Source: UBA4312 sp040266995
GTDB lineage: Bacteria > Bacillota_I > Bacilli_A > Erysipelotrichales > Erysipelotrichaceae
DNA length: 5,889 nucleotides
Assembly (NCBI GenBank): GCA_040266995.1
Contig: JAWRHV010000042.1
Coordinates: forward strand, 1-5,889
Reading direction: 5' to 3'
The first letter of the stretch is position 1. Every line of letters begins with the position of its first letter. This document shows positions 5,802 through 5,889 of this stretch, one piece after another. Under the pieces are notes generated by a model. That model had not been told where the DNA came from. It searched no databases and saw nothing but the letters and a program-made list of their open reading frames with translations. The position numbers and the translations under genes are program-made.

Positions 5802-5889
5802 ATGTCAGCTATCAAGGAAGAAGTCTTAAACTACACATTGGAAGAGATCCAAAAGGATGGATCCAGTACCCGATTATTATCGATCCCGC
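5802..5889 (+). CDS. Start of an unrecognised protein, cut by the window end
   Basis: The frame is open from the ATG at 5802 to the last base, giving the first 29 residues, which begin MSAIKEEVLNYTLEEI. The segment is hydrophilic and probably helical with alternating charges, so it has no signal peptide or membrane segment at its start. It is transcribed away from the cation exporter, with 130 bases between the two starts. Too little is visible to assign a family, and I do not recognise it. The case for a real gene rests on the strong AAGGAGG just upstream and on the open frame. Confidence 0.7.
   Translation, partial: MSAIKEEVLNYTLEEIQKDGSSTRLLSIP

Noticed and set aside
304..5864. Five GGATCC sites (304, 1855, 2982, 4452, 5859) in under 6 kb
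   Set aside because: Somewhat more than chance for a six-base site, but the sites are scattered inside unrelated coding sequence (Gly-Ser, Asp-Pro codons) with no spacing pattern or shared flanks, so no mobile or regulatory meaning is supported.

Overview
The window looks like a stretch of chromosome from an anaerobic Bacillota (Firmicutes), probably a gut species. The evidence is purine-rich AGGAGG-type ribosome sites, moderately low GC, cysteine-rich flavo/iron-sulfur enzymes, tight gene packing and hairpin-plus-U terminators. An Erysipelotrichia-like or Clostridia-like host is plausible, but the sequence alone does not prove it. No RNA gene, CRISPR array, complete insertion sequence or origin was found, and no gene-free stretch exceeds about 130 bases.

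Layout. (1) Bases 2-367 (+) hold the end of a highly charged protein with a short tandem GEKR-type repeat. It resembles the tails of Rpn/PD-(D/E)XK 'transposase-like' nucleases, but the catalytic part would lie outside the window. (2) Bases 397-744 (+) encode a small single-domain cupin with both metal-binding motifs intact, closed by a strong terminator at 749-777. (3) Bases 848-4491 (+) form a two-gene operon with its own candidate promoter. It encodes a 683-residue Old Yellow Enzyme/2-enoate-reductase-type flavoprotein (FMN, 4Fe-4S, FAD and NAD(H) sites), then a 529-residue class III (CaiB/BaiF) CoA-transferase-like protein whose two lobes are in permuted order. (4) Bases 4547-5671 (-) encode a cation diffusion facilitator. 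Its transport-site residues read N-D-D-D, the pattern linked to Mn2+ rather than Zn2+ export. It converges on the operon, and the two share a hairpin terminator at 4515-4546. (5) A divergent gene starts at 5802 (+) and runs out of the window.

How the genes may work together. The oxidoreductase/CoA-transferase pair is the biochemical centre of the window. Enzymes of the first family (2-enoate reductase, BaiCD, BaiH, 2,4-dienoyl-CoA reductase) reduce or oxidise a C=C bond conjugated to a carbonyl. Class III CoA-transferases move CoA between carboxylic acids. Only 2 bases separate the genes, so a pathway that handles an unsaturated acid as its CoA thioester is the simplest reading, as in bile-acid or 2-enoate metabolism. 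The substrate cannot be read from the sequence. The terminator after the cupin and the opposite strand of the transporter argue that those genes are separate units.
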